From Streptomyces cupreus (GTDB lineage Bacteria; Actinomycetota; Actinomycetes; Streptomycetales; Streptomycetaceae), in contig NZ_JACMSF010000017.1 in the NCBI RefSeq assembly GCF_014257025.1, positions 87,898 through 151,897 on the forward strand: 64,000 nucleotides of DNA, in the 5' to 3' direction. Positions 24,341 to 34,100 of the stretch are shown in pieces. Both the position numbers and the translations under genes were made by a program. The notes below the pieces were generated by a model. The model was not told the origin of the DNA, searched no databases, and saw only the letters and a program-made list of their open reading frames with translations. How positions within the stretch are numbered: the stretch's first letter is position 1; every line of letters begins with the position of its first letter.

Positions 24341-26824
24341 ATGTCACGCACCCGCACCCGCTGGAGAATCGGTCTTGGCGCCACTGCCTTCCTGGTGGCG
24401 ACCGCCGGACTCGTCCCGGCACCCGCGCACGCCGAGGACGTCACCGACTACGCGATCACCGTCGACCCGACGGCCCAGGGCGCGAAGATCGACGACACCA
24501 TGTACGGCGTCTTCTTCGAGGACATCAACCGGGCCGCCGATGGCGGTCTGTACGCCGAGCTGGTGCAGAACCGCTCCTTCGAGTACTCCACCGCCGACAA
24601 CGGCTCGTACACACTGCTCACCTCGTGGGTGGTCTCCGGCACGGCCCAGGTCCAGAACGACACCGGCCGCCTGAACGAGCGCAACCGCAACTACCTCTCC
24701 CTGGCCGCCGGTTCCTCCGTCACCAACGCCGGATACAACACCGGCATCCGCGTCGAGCAGGGCAAGCGCTACGACTTCTCGGTGTGGGCCCGCGCCGAGG
24801 CCGGCACCACCCTCACCGTCGGTCTGAAGGACGCCGCGGGCACCCTCGCGACCGCCCGGCAGATGGCCGTCTACGGCGGCTGGAAGAAGTACACCGCCAC
24901 CTTCACCGCGAGCCGCACCAGCTCCCACGGCCGCCTCGCCGTCGCCTCCTCCGGCGCCGCCGCGCTGGACATGGTGTCGCTCTTCCCGCGCGACACCTAC
25001 AAGAACCAGTCGAACGGCCTGCGCAAGGACCTCGCCGAGAAGATCGAGGCACTGAACCCGTCGTTCGTCCGCTTCCCCGGCGGCTGTCTGGTCAACACCG
25101 GTTCCATGCAGGACTACAGCGAGTCCTCCGGCTGGCAGCGCAAGCGCTCCTACCAGTGGAAGGACACCATCGGCCCGGTCGAGGAGCGCGCCACCAACGC
25201 CAACTTCTGGGGCTACAACCAGAGTTACGGCATCGGATACTACGAGTACTTCCGCTTCTCCGAGGACATCGGCGCCATGCCGCTGCCCGTCGTACCCGCC
25301 CTGGTCACCGGCTGCGGACAGAACCGCGCCACCGACGACGAGGCACTGCTCCAGCGGCACATCCAGGACACCCTCGACCTCATCGAGTTCGCCAACGGCC
25401 CCGCCACCAGCACCTGGGGCAAGAAGCGCGCCGCGATGGGCCACCCCAAGCCCTTCGGCCTGACCCACCTCGCCGTCGGCAACGAGGAGAACCTCCCGAA
25501 CGAGTACTTCGCCCGCTTCCAGAAGTTCCGGGCCGCGATCGAGGCGAAGTACCCGGACATCACGGTGATCTCCAACTCCGGCCCGGACGACTCCGGTTCG
25601 ACCTTCGACACCGCCTGGAAGCTCAACCGCGAGGCGAACGTCGACATGGTCGACGAGCACTACTACAACAGCCCGCAGTGGTTCCTCCAGAACAACGACC
25701 GTTACGACAGCTACGACAGGAACGGCCCCAAGGTCTTCCTCGGCGAGTACGCCTCCCAGGGCAACGCCCTCAAGAACGCCCTCGCCGAGGCCGCGTTCAT
25801 GACCGGCCTTGAGCGCAACGCCGACGTCGTCAAGCTTGCCTCGTACGCCCCGCTGCTCGCCAACGAGGACTACGTCCAGTGGCGGCCCGACATGATCTGG
25901 TTCAACAACCACGCCTCCTGGAACTCCGCCAACTACGAGGTCCAGAAGCTGTTCATGACCAACGTCGGCGACCGGGTCGTCCCGTCCACCGCGACCGGCA
26001 CCCCGAACGTCAGCGGCCCGATCACCGGCGCCGTGGGCCTGTCGACCTGGGCGACGAGCGCGGCGTACGACGATGTGAAGGTCACCGCCGCCGACGGCAC
26101 CGCCCTGTTCGGCGACGACTTCTCCGGTGACGCCTCGCGGTGGACGCACAACGGCACCGGCAGCTGGAGCGTCCAGGACGGGGCCTACGTCCAGAGCGAC
26201 GCCGCCGCCGAGAACACCATGGTGACGGCGGGCGACCCGAGCTGGCACGACTACGACCTGCATGTGAAGGCCACCAAGAAGTCCGGCAAGGAGGGCTTCC
26301 TGGTCGCCTTCGGGGTCAAGGACACCGGCAACTACTACTGGTGGAACCTGGGCGGCTGGAACAACACCCAGTCCGCCGTCGAACAGGCCTCGGACGGCGG
26401 CAAGTCGACGCTGATCTCCAAGGCCGGGTCGATCGAGACGGGACGCGCCTACGACATCGACATCAAGGTGCGGGGCCGTCAGGTCACCCTCTACCTCGAC
26501 GGCCAGGAGTGGGGCGGCTTCACCGACGACAAGCCGGCCGAGCCGTTCCGTCAGGTCGTCACCAAGGACGCGGCGACCGGTGACCTGATCGTCAAGGTCG
26601 TCAACGCCCAGTCCGCGGACGCCCGTACGGCCATCGACCTGGGCGGCGCGAAGGTCGCCTCCACGGCCCGGGTGACCACCCTGGCGGGCGACCCGGACTC
26701 GGTGAACACCGAGACGAACACTCCGGTCACACCCGTGACGTCCACGGTGTCGGGGGTCTCGGCGAAGTTCACGTACACCTTCCCGGCGAACTCCGTGACC
26801 TTCCTGCGGATCAAGCAGAGGTAG
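24341..26824 (+). CDS. Secreted alpha-L-arabinofuranosidase (GH51) with extra beta-sandwich domains
   Basis: The 827-residue protein has a signal peptide (to about residue 32, AHA). An N-terminal carbohydrate-binding-like domain (about 85-220; TGIRVEQGKRYDFSVWARAE) is inserted before the catalytic barrel, and a LamG-like domain (about 580-740; DLHVKATKKSGKEGFLVAFG) lies near the C-terminus. The GH51 general acid/base is Glu382 in VGNEEN, and the nucleophile is Glu469 in FLGEYAS. It should release arabinose from arabinoxylan or arabinan outside the cell. The ATG at 24341 is preceded by a strong promoter with an inverted repeat. A terminator follows. Confidence 0.92.
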   Translation: MSRTRTRWRIGLGATAFLVATAGLVPAPAHAEDVTDYAITVDPTAQGAKIDDTMYGVFFEDINRAADGGLYAELVQNRSFEYSTADNGSYTLLTSWVVSGTAQVQNDTGRLNERNRNYLSLAAGSSVTNAGYNTGIRVEQGKRYDFSVWARAEAGTTLTVGLKDAAGTLATARQMAVYGGWKKYTATFTASRTSSHGRLAVASSGAAALDMVSLFPRDTYKNQSNGLRKDLAEKIEALNPSFVRFPGGCLVNTGSMQDYSESSGWQRKRSYQWKDTIGPVEERATNANFWGYNQSYGIGYYEYFRFSEDIGAMPLPVVPALVTGCGQNRATDDEALLQRHIQDTLDLIEFANGPATSTWGKKRAAMGHPKPFGLTHLAVGNEENLPNEYFARFQKFRAAIEAKYPDITVISNSGPDDSGSTFDTAWKLNREANVDMVDEHYYNSPQWFLQNNDRYDSYDRNGPKVFLGEYASQGNALKNALAEAAFMTGLERNADVVKLASYAPLLANEDYVQWRPDMIWFNNHASWNSANYEVQKLFMTNVGDRVVPSTATGTPNVSGPITGAVGLSTWATSAAYDDVKVTAADGTALFGDDFSGDASRWTHNGTGSWSVQDGAYVQSDAAAENTMVTAGDPSWHDYDLHVKATKKSGKEGFLVAFGVKDTGNYYWWNLGGWNNTQSAVEQASDGGKSTLISKAGSIETGRAYDIDIKVRGRQVTLYLDGQEWGGFTDDKPAEPFRQVVTKDAATGDLIVKVVNAQSADARTAIDLGGAKVASTARVTTLAGDPDSVNTETNTPVTPVTSTVSGVSAKFTYTFPANSVTFLRIKQR

Positions 26825-26879
26825 CCCCTGCCCCTCACCCGAGGGCAACCATCCTCGTCACCTGATGGTCACATCCGAG

Positions 26880-26909
26880 ACGGCGGGCGTTTCCGTGAAC
26901 GCCCGCCGT
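26880..26909 (+). terminator. Terminator after the GH51 gene
   Basis: A perfect 12-bp stem (ACGGCGGGCGTT against AACGCCCGCCGT) with a 6-base loop is followed by TTT. It lies 56 bases after the arabinofuranosidase stop. Confidence 0.8.
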
Positions 26910-26942
26910 TTCCGTGATCACTTGTGTGCAGGAGGCTGGTCA

Positions 26943-28358
26943 GTGAGCCCTATGAGGTGGACGGCGGTCGTGACGGCCGCGGTGGCCCTGGCGGTCGGAG
27001 GGTTCCTGGGGCTGCCCCACCTCCTACGGGAGGACACCGGGTCGACGAGCACCGTGCAACGGGCCCCCGACTTCAACGGCGACGGGCGGGGGGATCTCGT
27101 GATGCCCGACCACGACGGCACGGTCGACGGGCTCAACCAAGCCGGATATGTCGCCGTGGCCTACGGGCCGAAATCCGGCCGTACCCCGAAGACGCAGGTC
27201 ATCACCGAGAACTCGGCCGGAGTGCCCGGTCGCACCGGCTCCCACGACTATTTCGGCGGCAGTCCCGTGTGGTGGGACCTCGATGACGACGGTTACACGG
27301 ACCTTGTGGTGGACGCGATCGGTCAGACCGTCGGCGACATCCTGGGCGCCGGCCGGTCGACCGTGCTGTGGGGCGGGCCACGAGGCCTGTCGGGCGGCAC
27401 CGTCCTCGCCGTCGGAACGAGGCAGGGGTCGACAGGGCAGCTCGTGATCGGCGACTTCGACGGTGACGGCCATCAGGACGTCGCCGCGAGAGGACTGATC
27501 GCCTACGGGCCGGTCACCCGCACCGGCGGCGCGGCCCGCACCGACCGGATCACCCTGGACACGGGCGAGCACGAGGTGGACGAGGCCGAGGAGGAGTACT
27601 GGGAGACGTACGACATCGCGGCCGGGGACGTCGACGGCGACGGCTTCACCGACCTCCTCGCGGTGGCCTCCGTGGACTACGACGGCGAACCCGGCGACGC
27701 CCTCCTGCTGTTTCTCCGGGGGAGCTCGGAGGGTCTGAAGGCGCCGGTGACCGTGATCAAGGGTGAGAGCGAAGGTCGCCCGGACATCGGACACGATATA
27801 GAGACGGGCGACCTGGACCGGGACGGCTACGACGACATCGTCTCCGCGGACGGGACCGGGAGAGGCTCGGTCAAGGTGGTGTACGGCGGTGAGACCGGGC
27901 CTGACCCGGCCCGCATCATGACCGTCGACCAGAAGACACCCGCTGTGCCCGGTCCTGAGACCCCCGCCGGCTTCGCCGAGTCCCTCGCAGTCGGTGACGT
28001 TGACGGTGACGGGGACCTCGACGTGGCGGTGGGCGACATGTACGCGAACGTGGGCAAGCTGAAGAGCGCCAGCCGGGTCGTCGTGCTGAAGGGCGACGGA
28101 TCGGGGAAGCTGACCGCTCCGGGCGCCCAGTCGGTCCATCACGCCCTTCCCGGTGTGCCTCTCCGCGGCACCTCCTTCAACGCACGGCACCTGGCGCTCC
28201 TGGACACCGACTTCGACGGGCGCGCCGAGATCGTCGTCGGTACCGACCCATGGTCTGCCCACCCGGACGGTTACTGCGTCCTCCCCGGGACGAGCAAGGG
28301 GATCACCGGCGCCGGCTCGTACTGCGTAGCCGTGCCCAAGCCGGGCCGCACATCCTGA
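26943..28358 (+). CDS. FG-GAP/VCBS repeat protein, membrane-anchored or exported
   Basis: The GTG at 26943 lies 7 bases after AGGAGG. The 471-residue protein begins with a hydrophobic helix (MRWTAVVTAAVALAVGGFLG) and continues as repeated beta-propeller blades carrying calcium-binding motifs such as DFNGDGRGDLVMPD, DLDDDGYTDLVV, DFDGDGHQDVA, DVDGDGFTDLLA, DLDRDGYDDIV and DVDGDGDLDVAVGD. This is the integrin-alpha-like FG-GAP family, usually surface proteins. Ligand and role are unknown. It sits just before the argC promoter. Confidence 0.88.
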   Translation: MSPMRWTAVVTAAVALAVGGFLGLPHLLREDTGSTSTVQRAPDFNGDGRGDLVMPDHDGTVDGLNQAGYVAVAYGPKSGRTPKTQVITENSAGVPGRTGSHDYFGGSPVWWDLDDDGYTDLVVDAIGQTVGDILGAGRSTVLWGGPRGLSGGTVLAVGTRQGSTGQLVIGDFDGDGHQDVAARGLIAYGPVTRTGGAARTDRITLDTGEHEVDEAEEEYWETYDIAAGDVDGDGFTDLLAVASVDYDGEPGDALLLFLRGSSEGLKAPVTVIKGESEGRPDIGHDIETGDLDRDGYDDIVSADGTGRGSVKVVYGGETGPDPARIMTVDQKTPAVPGPETPAGFAESLAVGDVDGDGDLDVAVGDMYANVGKLKSASRVVVLKGDGSGKLTAPGAQSVHHALPGVPLRGTSFNARHLALLDTDFDGRAEIVVGTDPWSAHPDGYCVLPGTSKGITGAGSYCVAVPKPGRTS

Positions 28359-28387
28359 TTGCATAAACGTGCATCGAAACGTATAGT
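28358..28387 (+). promoter_or_regulatory. argC promoter overlapped by an ARG box
   Basis: TTGCAT (28359-28364) and TATAGT (28382-28387), 17 bases apart, form a promoter. The 18 bases at 28358-28375 (ATTGCATAAACGTGCATC) fit the ArgR consensus WNTGNATWWWWATNCANW at all but about two or three positions. A bound ArgR-arginine complex would cover the -35. Confidence 0.75.
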
Positions 28388-28413
28388 CATGCCATCGAGG
28401 AGGAGGCTTTTCC

Positions 28414-29442
28414 ATGACGGTACGTGCGGCGGTGGCCGGAGCGAGCGGATACGCGGGCGGGGAGCTGCTGCGTCTGCTCCTGGCCCATCCGCAGGTCGAG
28501 ATCGGTGCCCTGACCGGCAACTCCAACGCGGGTCAGCGGCTCGGCGCGCTCCAGCCGCACCTGCTGCCGCTGGCCGACCGCGTCCTGGAGCCGACCACTC
28601 CCGAGGTGCTCGCCGGCCACGACGTCGTCTTCCTCGCGCTGCCGCACGGCCAGTCCGCCGCCGTCGCCGAGCAGCTCGGCCCGGATGTGCTCGTCGTCGA
28701 CATGGGCGCCGACTTCCGGCTGAAGGACCCGGCCGACTGGGAGAAGTTCTACGGCTCCCCGCACGCCGGCACCTGGCCGTACGGCATGCCCGAACTTCCG
28801 GGTGCCCGCGCCGCGCTGGAGGGGTCCAAGCGCGTCGCGGTGCCCGGTTGCTACCCGACCGCCGTCTCCCTCGCCCTCTTCCCGGCCTACGCCGCGGGGC
28901 TCGCCGAGGCCGAGGCCGTGATCGTCGCCGCGTCCGGCACCTCCGGCGCGGGCAAGGCGCCCAAGCCGCATCTGCTGGGCAGCGAGGTCATGGGCTCCAT
29001 GACCCCGTACGGCGTCGGCGGCGGCCACCGGCACACGCCCGAGATGATCCAGAACCTCAGCGGGGCGGCGGGGGAGCGGGTCTCCGTCTCCTTCACGCCG
29101 ACCCTCGCGCCCATGCCCCGCGGCATCCTCGCCACCTGCACCGCGAAGGCGAAGCCCGGCGTCACCGCCGAGTCCGTCCGCGCCGCCTACGAGAAGGCCT
29201 TCGCCGACGAGCCGTTCGTCCATCTGCTCCCCGAGGGCCAGTGGCCGGCCACGGCGTCCGTCTACGGTTCCAACGCCGTTCAGGTGCAGGTCGCGTACGA
29301 CGAGGCCGCCGGACGCATCATCGCGATCAGCGCCATCGACAACCTGACCAAGGGCACCGCCGGCGGTGCCGTCCAGAGCATGAACCTCGCCCTGGGACTC
29401 GACGAGACCACGGGGCTGACCACGATCGGAGTTGCGCCGTGA
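28414..29442 (+). CDS. argC: N-acetyl-gamma-glutamyl-phosphate reductase
   Basis: ArgC reduces N-acetylglutamyl phosphate to the semialdehyde, the third step of arginine synthesis. The 342-residue protein has the NADP-binding start RAAVAGASGYAGGELLRLLL, the catalytic Cys in VAVPGCYPTAVSLALFP and the C-terminal dimer region. A good ribosome site (GAGGAGGA) precedes ATG 28414. It opens the argC-J-B-D-R operon and its stop overlaps the argJ start (GTGA). Confidence 0.97.
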   Translation: MTVRAAVAGASGYAGGELLRLLLAHPQVEIGALTGNSNAGQRLGALQPHLLPLADRVLEPTTPEVLAGHDVVFLALPHGQSAAVAEQLGPDVLVVDMGADFRLKDPADWEKFYGSPHAGTWPYGMPELPGARAALEGSKRVAVPGCYPTAVSLALFPAYAAGLAEAEAVIVAASGTSGAGKAPKPHLLGSEVMGSMTPYGVGGGHRHTPEMIQNLSGAAGERVSVSFTPTLAPMPRGILATCTAKAKPGVTAESVRAAYEKAFADEPFVHLLPEGQWPATASVYGSNAVQVQVAYDEAAGRIIAISAIDNLTKGTAGGAVQSMNLALGLDETTGLTTIGVAP

Positions 29443-30590
29443 GCGTGACGGCAGCCAAGGGATTCACGGCGGCGGGCATCGCCGCCGGGATCAAGGAGAA
29501 CGGCAACCCTGACCTGGCCCTCGTGGTCAACAACGGACCGCGCCGCGCCGCCGCGGGCGTCTTCACCTCCAACCGTGTGAAGGCCGCGCCGGTGCTGTGG
29601 TCGGAGCAGGTCCTCAAGAGCGGCGAGGTCTCCGCGGTCGTCCTGAACTCCGGTGGCGCCAACGCCTGCACCGGGCCCAAGGGCTTCCAGGACACCCACG
29701 CCACCGCCGAGAAGGTCGCCGACACCCTCCAGGTGAACGCCGCCGAGGTCGCCGTCTGCTCGACCGGCCTCATCGGTGTGCTGCTGCCCATGGACAAACT
29801 GCTCCCGGGCGTCGAGACCGCCGCCGCGCAGCTCTCCGAGCACGGTGGAGAGAAGGCCGCCATCGCCATCAAGACCACCGACACCGTGCACAAGACGTCC
29901 GTCGTGACCAAGGACGGCTGGACCGTCGGCGGCATGGCCAAGGGCGCGGGCATGCTCGCGCCCGGCCTCGCCACCATGCTGGTCGTCCTCACCACCGACG
30001 CGGCCCTGGACAGCGACGTACTGGACAAGGCCCTCCGGGCGGCGACGCGCACGACCTTCGACCGCGTCGACTCCGACGGCTGCATGTCCACCAACGACAC
30101 CGTGCTGCTGCTCTCGTCGGGGGCCTCGGGGATCACCCCTGAGTACGAGGAGTTCGCCGAGGCCGTACGGCAGGTCTGCGACGACCTGGGGCAGCAGCTC
30201 ATCCGGGACGCCGAGGGCGCCAGCAAGGACATCAAGGTCGAGGTGATCAACGCCGCGACCGAGGACGACGCCGTCGAGGTGGGCCGCTCCATCGCCCGCA
30301 ACAACCTCCTCAAGTGCGCCATCCACGGAGAGGACCCCAACTGGGGCCGCGTGCTCTCCGCGATCGGCACCACGAAGGCCGCCTTCGAGCCGGACCTGCT
30401 CAACGTCGCCATCAACGGCGTCTGGGTCTGCAAGAACGGCGGCGTGGGCGAGGACCGCGACAAGGTCGACATGCGCTACCGCGAGGTGCACATCGTCGCC
30501 GACCTCGCCGCCGGGTCCGAGACCGCCACCATCTGGACCAACGACCTCACCGCCGACTACGTCCACGAGAACAGCGCCTACTCCTCATGA
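29439..30590 (+). CDS. argJ: Bifunctional ornithine acetyltransferase / N-acetylglutamate synthase
   Basis: ArgJ moves the acetyl group from acetylornithine to glutamate, closing the acetyl cycle. The 383-residue precursor contains the self-cleavage site in KGAGMLAPGLATMLVVLTT, between Ala and the Thr that becomes the nucleophile. Other family regions are VLNSGGANACTG and CAIHGEDPNWGR. Whether it also makes N-acetylglutamate from acetyl-CoA cannot be told. The GTG at 29439 overlaps the argC stop; its own stop overlaps argB. Confidence 0.96.
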   Translation: MSVTAAKGFTAAGIAAGIKENGNPDLALVVNNGPRRAAAGVFTSNRVKAAPVLWSEQVLKSGEVSAVVLNSGGANACTGPKGFQDTHATAEKVADTLQVNAAEVAVCSTGLIGVLLPMDKLLPGVETAAAQLSEHGGEKAAIAIKTTDTVHKTSVVTKDGWTVGGMAKGAGMLAPGLATMLVVLTTDAALDSDVLDKALRAATRTTFDRVDSDGCMSTNDTVLLLSSGASGITPEYEEFAEAVRQVCDDLGQQLIRDAEGASKDIKVEVINAATEDDAVEVGRSIARNNLLKCAIHGEDPNWGRVLSAIGTTKAAFEPDLLNVAINGVWVCKNGGVGEDRDKVDMRYREVHIVADLAAGSETATIWTNDLTADYVHENSAYSS

Positions 30591-31498
30591 CCAACACGAC
30601 GCGTAAGCACACCGCGCTCCCCAAGGCCCAGATCCTCATCGAGGCGCTGCCCTGGCTGGTCCGGCACAACGGCAAGACCGTCGTCATCAAGTTCGGCGGC
30701 AACGCCATGATCGACGAGGAGCTGAAGGCCGCGTTCGCACAGGACGTGGTGTTCCTGCACCACGCCGGGCTCAAGCCCGTCGTCGTGCACGGCGGCGGCC
30801 CCCAGATCAGCGCCGCCCTCGACAAGCACGGCATCGTCAGCGAGTTCAAGGCGGGCCTGCGCGTCACCACCGAGGACGCCATGGACGTCGTACGGATGGT
30901 GCTGGCCGGGCAGGTGCAGCGCGAGCTGGTGAACCTGCTCAACGAACACGGGCCGTTGGCCGTCGGGTTGACCGGCGAGGACGCGCACACCATCACCGCC
31001 ACCAAGCACCAGCCCGAGATCGACGGCGAGTTGGTCGACATCGGGCGGGTGGGCGAGATCACCGACATCGACACGGGCGCGATCGAGGCCCTGCTCGCCG
31101 ACGGCCGCATCCCGGTCGTCTCGTCGATCGCCCGTAGCCAGGACGACGGACATGTCTACAACGTCAATGCTGATACGGCGGCTGCGGCACTCGCTGCGGC
31201 ACTGGGCGCCGAGACCCTCATGGTCCTCACCGACGTCGAGGGCCTCTACGAGGACTGGCCGAACAGCGACGAGGTGATCAGCCGCCTCACCGCTTCCCAA
31301 CTGGAGAAGCTGCTGCCGGAGTTGAGCTCCGGGATGGTGCCGAAGATGGAGGGCTGTCTGCACGCCGTCCGCAACGGCGTGCACACTGCCCGCGTCATCG
31401 ACGGCCGGGTCCAGCACTCGATCCTGCTGGAGATCTTCACGGACTCGGGCATCGGCACGATGGTCGTGCCCGACGGACTCGATCAGGGGGAGTCTTGA
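30587..31498 (+). CDS. argB: Acetylglutamate kinase
   Basis: ArgB phosphorylates N-acetylglutamate, usually the feedback-inhibited step. The 303-residue protein has TVVIKFGGNAMIDEELKAAF, PVVVHGGGPQISAAL and the substrate loop VYNVNADTAAAALAAAL. The N-terminal helix before residue 20 resembles the extension seen in arginine-sensitive hexameric forms, so feedback inhibition is likely. ATG 30587 overlaps the argJ stop (ATGA). Confidence 0.97.
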   Translation: MTNTTRKHTALPKAQILIEALPWLVRHNGKTVVIKFGGNAMIDEELKAAFAQDVVFLHHAGLKPVVVHGGGPQISAALDKHGIVSEFKAGLRVTTEDAMDVVRMVLAGQVQRELVNLLNEHGPLAVGLTGEDAHTITATKHQPEIDGELVDIGRVGEITDIDTGAIEALLADGRIPVVSSIARSQDDGHVYNVNADTAAAALAAALGAETLMVLTDVEGLYEDWPNSDEVISRLTASQLEKLLPELSSGMVPKMEGCLHAVRNGVHTARVIDGRVQHSILLEIFTDSGIGTMVVPDGLDQGES

Positions 31499-32694
31499 CC
31501 AACCAGGAGCTGACTGCCCGCTGGCAGGGCGCGCTCATGAACAACTACGGCACGCCCAAGCTCGCCCTCGTGCGCGGGGAAGGCGCCAAGCTGTGGGACG
31601 CCGACGGCAAGCAGTACCTCGACTTCGTCGGCGGGATCGCGGTCAACGCGCTCGGGCACGCCCACCCCGCGGTGGTCGAGGCCGTGAGCCGGCAGATCGC
31701 CTCCCTCGGCCATGTCTCCAACCTGTTCATCGCGGAACCGCCCGTCGCCCTCGCCGAACGGCTCCTTCAGCACTTCGGCCGCGACGGCAAGGTCTACTTC
31801 TGCAACTCGGGCGCCGAGGCCGTCGAGGGCGCCTTCAAGATCGGGCGACTGACCGGACGCGGGCACATCGTCGCCACCCAGGGCGGCTTCCACGGCCGGA
31901 CCATGGGCGCGCTGGCGATCACCGGCCAGCCCGCCAAGCGGAACCCGTTCCTTCCGCTGCCCGGCGATGTCACGCACGTCCCCTACGGCGACGCCCAGGC
32001 GCTCGCGGCGGCGGTCACCGAGGACACGGCCATGGTCGTGATCGAGCCGATCCAGGGCGAGAACGGCGTGGTCGTGCCGCCCGCCGGCTATCTCAAGGCC
32101 GCCCGGGCGATCACCGCCGCGACCGGTTCGCTGCTCGTCCTGGACGAGGTGCAGACCGGCATCGGGCGGACCGGGCACTGGTTCGAGTACCAGGCCCACG
32201 AGGGTGTCCTGCCGGATGTGGTCACTCTGGCCAAGGGTCTCGGTGGCGGGCTGCCGCTGGGTGCGACGGTCGCCTTCGGGCGCGCCGCGGAGCTGCTCCA
32301 GCCGGGCCATCACGGTACGACGTTCGGCGGCAACCCCGTCGCGTGCGCGGCCGGACTCGCGGTGCTGGACACCATCGCGAACGAGGGATTGCTGGAGAAC
32401 GTCAAGCGGCAGAGCGAGAAGTTGCGGGACGGAATCGAGGGCGCCGGCGGCAGTTCGCGCCATTCGCTGGTCTCCCATGTCCGGGGTGCGGGTCTGCTGC
32501 TGGGTATGGTGCTCACCGAGCCGCTCGCACCCAGGGTGCAGCAGGCGGCTCAGGACGCCGGCCTCCTGGTGAACGCGCCCGCCCCCGATGTCGTACGGCT
32601 GATGCCGCCGCTGAATCTCGGCGACGACGAGGTGGACGCCTTCCTCCGGGCGCTGCCCGGTGTTCTGGACGAGGCCCAAGGGGACGCTGGATGA
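31495..32694 (+). CDS. argD: Acetylornithine aminotransferase (TTG start)
   Basis: ArgD converts N-acetylglutamate semialdehyde to acetylornithine with PLP and glutamate. The 399-residue protein has GAEAVEGAFKIGRL, VIEPIQGENGVVV, LLVLDEVQTGIGRTG and the PLP-lysine motif DVVTLAKGLGGGLPLGA. The start is TTG 31495, behind GGGGGAG and overlapping the argB stop (TTGA), which agrees with the conserved N-terminus. Confidence 0.96.
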   Translation: MTNQELTARWQGALMNNYGTPKLALVRGEGAKLWDADGKQYLDFVGGIAVNALGHAHPAVVEAVSRQIASLGHVSNLFIAEPPVALAERLLQHFGRDGKVYFCNSGAEAVEGAFKIGRLTGRGHIVATQGGFHGRTMGALAITGQPAKRNPFLPLPGDVTHVPYGDAQALAAAVTEDTAMVVIEPIQGENGVVVPPAGYLKAARAITAATGSLLVLDEVQTGIGRTGHWFEYQAHEGVLPDVVTLAKGLGGGLPLGATVAFGRAAELLQPGHHGTTFGGNPVACAAGLAVLDTIANEGLLENVKRQSEKLRDGIEGAGGSSRHSLVSHVRGAGLLLGMVLTEPLAPRVQQAAQDAGLLVNAPAPDVVRLMPPLNLGDDEVDAFLRALPGVLDEAQGDAG

Positions 32695-32713
32695 GCCGGG
32701 GAATGAGACGACG

Positions 32714-33259
32714 ATGAGTCAGGCGCAGGACCACGAGCACACGGGGGGCGCCGGGCCTGCCGTGCCGCAGACCCGGACCGCCCGCCACCGCCGGATCGTG
32801 GACATCCTCAACCGGCAACCGGTGCGGTCGCAGAGTCAGTTGGCGAAACTGCTGGCCGACGACGGGCTGACGGTGACGCAGGCGACGCTGTCCCGGGACC
32901 TGGACGAGCTGAACGCGGTGAAGATCCGCAACACCGACGGCGACCTGATCTACGCCGTGCCGAGCGAGGGGGGTTTCCGGACCCCCCGGGCTCCGCTGGG
33001 CGAGTCGGCGAAGGAAGAGCGGATGCGGCGCCTGTCCCAGGAGCTGCTGATCTCCGCGGAGGCTTCGGCCAACCTCGTGGTCCTGCGTACCCCTCCGGGG
33101 GCGGCGCAGTTCCTGGCGTCGGCGATCGACCAGGCGGAACTCCACGACATCCTGGGCACGATCGCGGGCGACGACACGCTGCTGTTGATCAGCCGTGAAC
33201 CGACGGGTGGTCAGGCACTGGCGGAACATCTGCTGCGGTTGGCTCAGAACGGTCACTGA
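32714..33259 (+). CDS. argR: Arginine repressor
   Basis: ArgR is the arginine-responsive hexameric repressor of this pathway. The 181-residue protein has a winged-helix domain (about residues 20-85: TARHRRIVDILNRQPVRSQS, LADDGLTVTQATLSRDLDEL) and a C-terminal arginine-binding domain (ILGTIAGDDTLLLISREP). It is last in the argC-J-B-D-R operon. The ARG boxes upstream of argC and argG are its expected targets. Confidence 0.96.
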   Translation: MSQAQDHEHTGGAGPAVPQTRTARHRRIVDILNRQPVRSQSQLAKLLADDGLTVTQATLSRDLDELNAVKIRNTDGDLIYAVPSEGGFRTPRAPLGESAKEERMRRLSQELLISAEASANLVVLRTPPGAAQFLASAIDQAELHDILGTIAGDDTLLLISREPTGGQALAEHLLRLAQNGH

Positions 33260-33299
33260 AGGCTGATCAATGCAGCTCCGCGCCCCTGGGCATCTGCAA

Positions 33300-34100
33300 T
33301 CACCCGAGTCGAGAAGCCAGGCCTCCTGTGCATCTCACCTCGTCGCCTGCCGTGATCAGTAGGGCCTCCACGTCCGGTAGCGACTCCAGCCAGCGCAGGC
33401 CCTCCCTGGAGCCCATCGCGAAGGCTGCCGTCGCCCAGCAGTCCGCCCAGGTGACTTTCGGGGCCACCACCGTCACCGCGAGCAGGTCCGTCACCGCGGA
33501 ACGACCCGTCCGCGGGTCCACGATGTGCGCCCCCCGCTCCGCCGTCCCGGACGTCGCGACCGCCAACTCCGGCGCGCCCGCCGCCGAGATCACCGCCGCC
33601 AGCCCACCCGGCCGTAGCGGATCCGAGACCCCCACCCGCCACGGGCGCTGCGGACCGGGCACCCCCAACAGCTGCACATCGCCGCCGCCGTTGACGCTCA
33701 CACCGCTCGCCCCCGCCGCGGCAAGACGCCGTGCCGCCTGTTCCACGGCCCAGCCCTTCACGATCCCGGTCGGGTCCAGGCGGCCCTCGTACGACGTGCT
33801 GAACCACCCGTCGCTGACCCGCGTTGCCTCCTCGCCCAGCGCCAGCACCGCCGCCACATCGGGGTCGCACTCCTCGACGGTCAGTTCCCCCCGCCCCAGC
33901 CGGGAGATCTCGCTGTTCTCCCGGTATGTGCTGAACACCTCGTCGACCCGGTGCAGTTCGGCCACCGCCTCCGACAGCGCCGCCCGTACCGCCTCAGGAT
34001 CCCCGCCGCGGACGTCGAAGGAGAAGACGGTCCCCATGACCTCCTCCACATGACGCACCGCGGCGGGAGCCTCCGCCGGCTCGGCCACCGACTCAGCCAC
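33300..34100 (-). CDS. apbE: FAD:protein FMN transferase (ApbE family)
   Basis: ApbE-type enzymes attach FMN from FAD to a Thr or Ser of exported FMN-binding proteins. The 266-residue protein shows the family landmarks: MGTVFSFDVRG at the N-terminus, DPTGIVKGWAVEQAARRL, VNGGGDVQLLG, TSGTAERGAHIVDP and the metal-site Asp/Thr region VTWADCWATAAFAMG. No clear signal peptide or lipobox is visible, which is unusual for an enzyme acting outside the membrane; a cytoplasmic role before export is possible. The GTG start overlaps the end of the FMN-binding gene by 8 bases. Confidence 0.88.
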   Translation of the reverse strand: MAESVAEPAEAPAAVRHVEEVMGTVFSFDVRGGDPEAVRAALSEAVAELHRVDEVFSTYRENSEISRLGRGELTVEECDPDVAAVLALGEEATRVSDGWFSTSYEGRLDPTGIVKGWAVEQAARRLAAAGASGVSVNGGGDVQLLGVPGPQRPWRVGVSDPLRPGGLAAVISAAGAPELAVATSGTAERGAHIVDPRTGRSAVTDLLAVTVVAPKVTWADCWATAAFAMGSREGLRWLESLPDVEALLITAGDEVRCTGGLASRLG

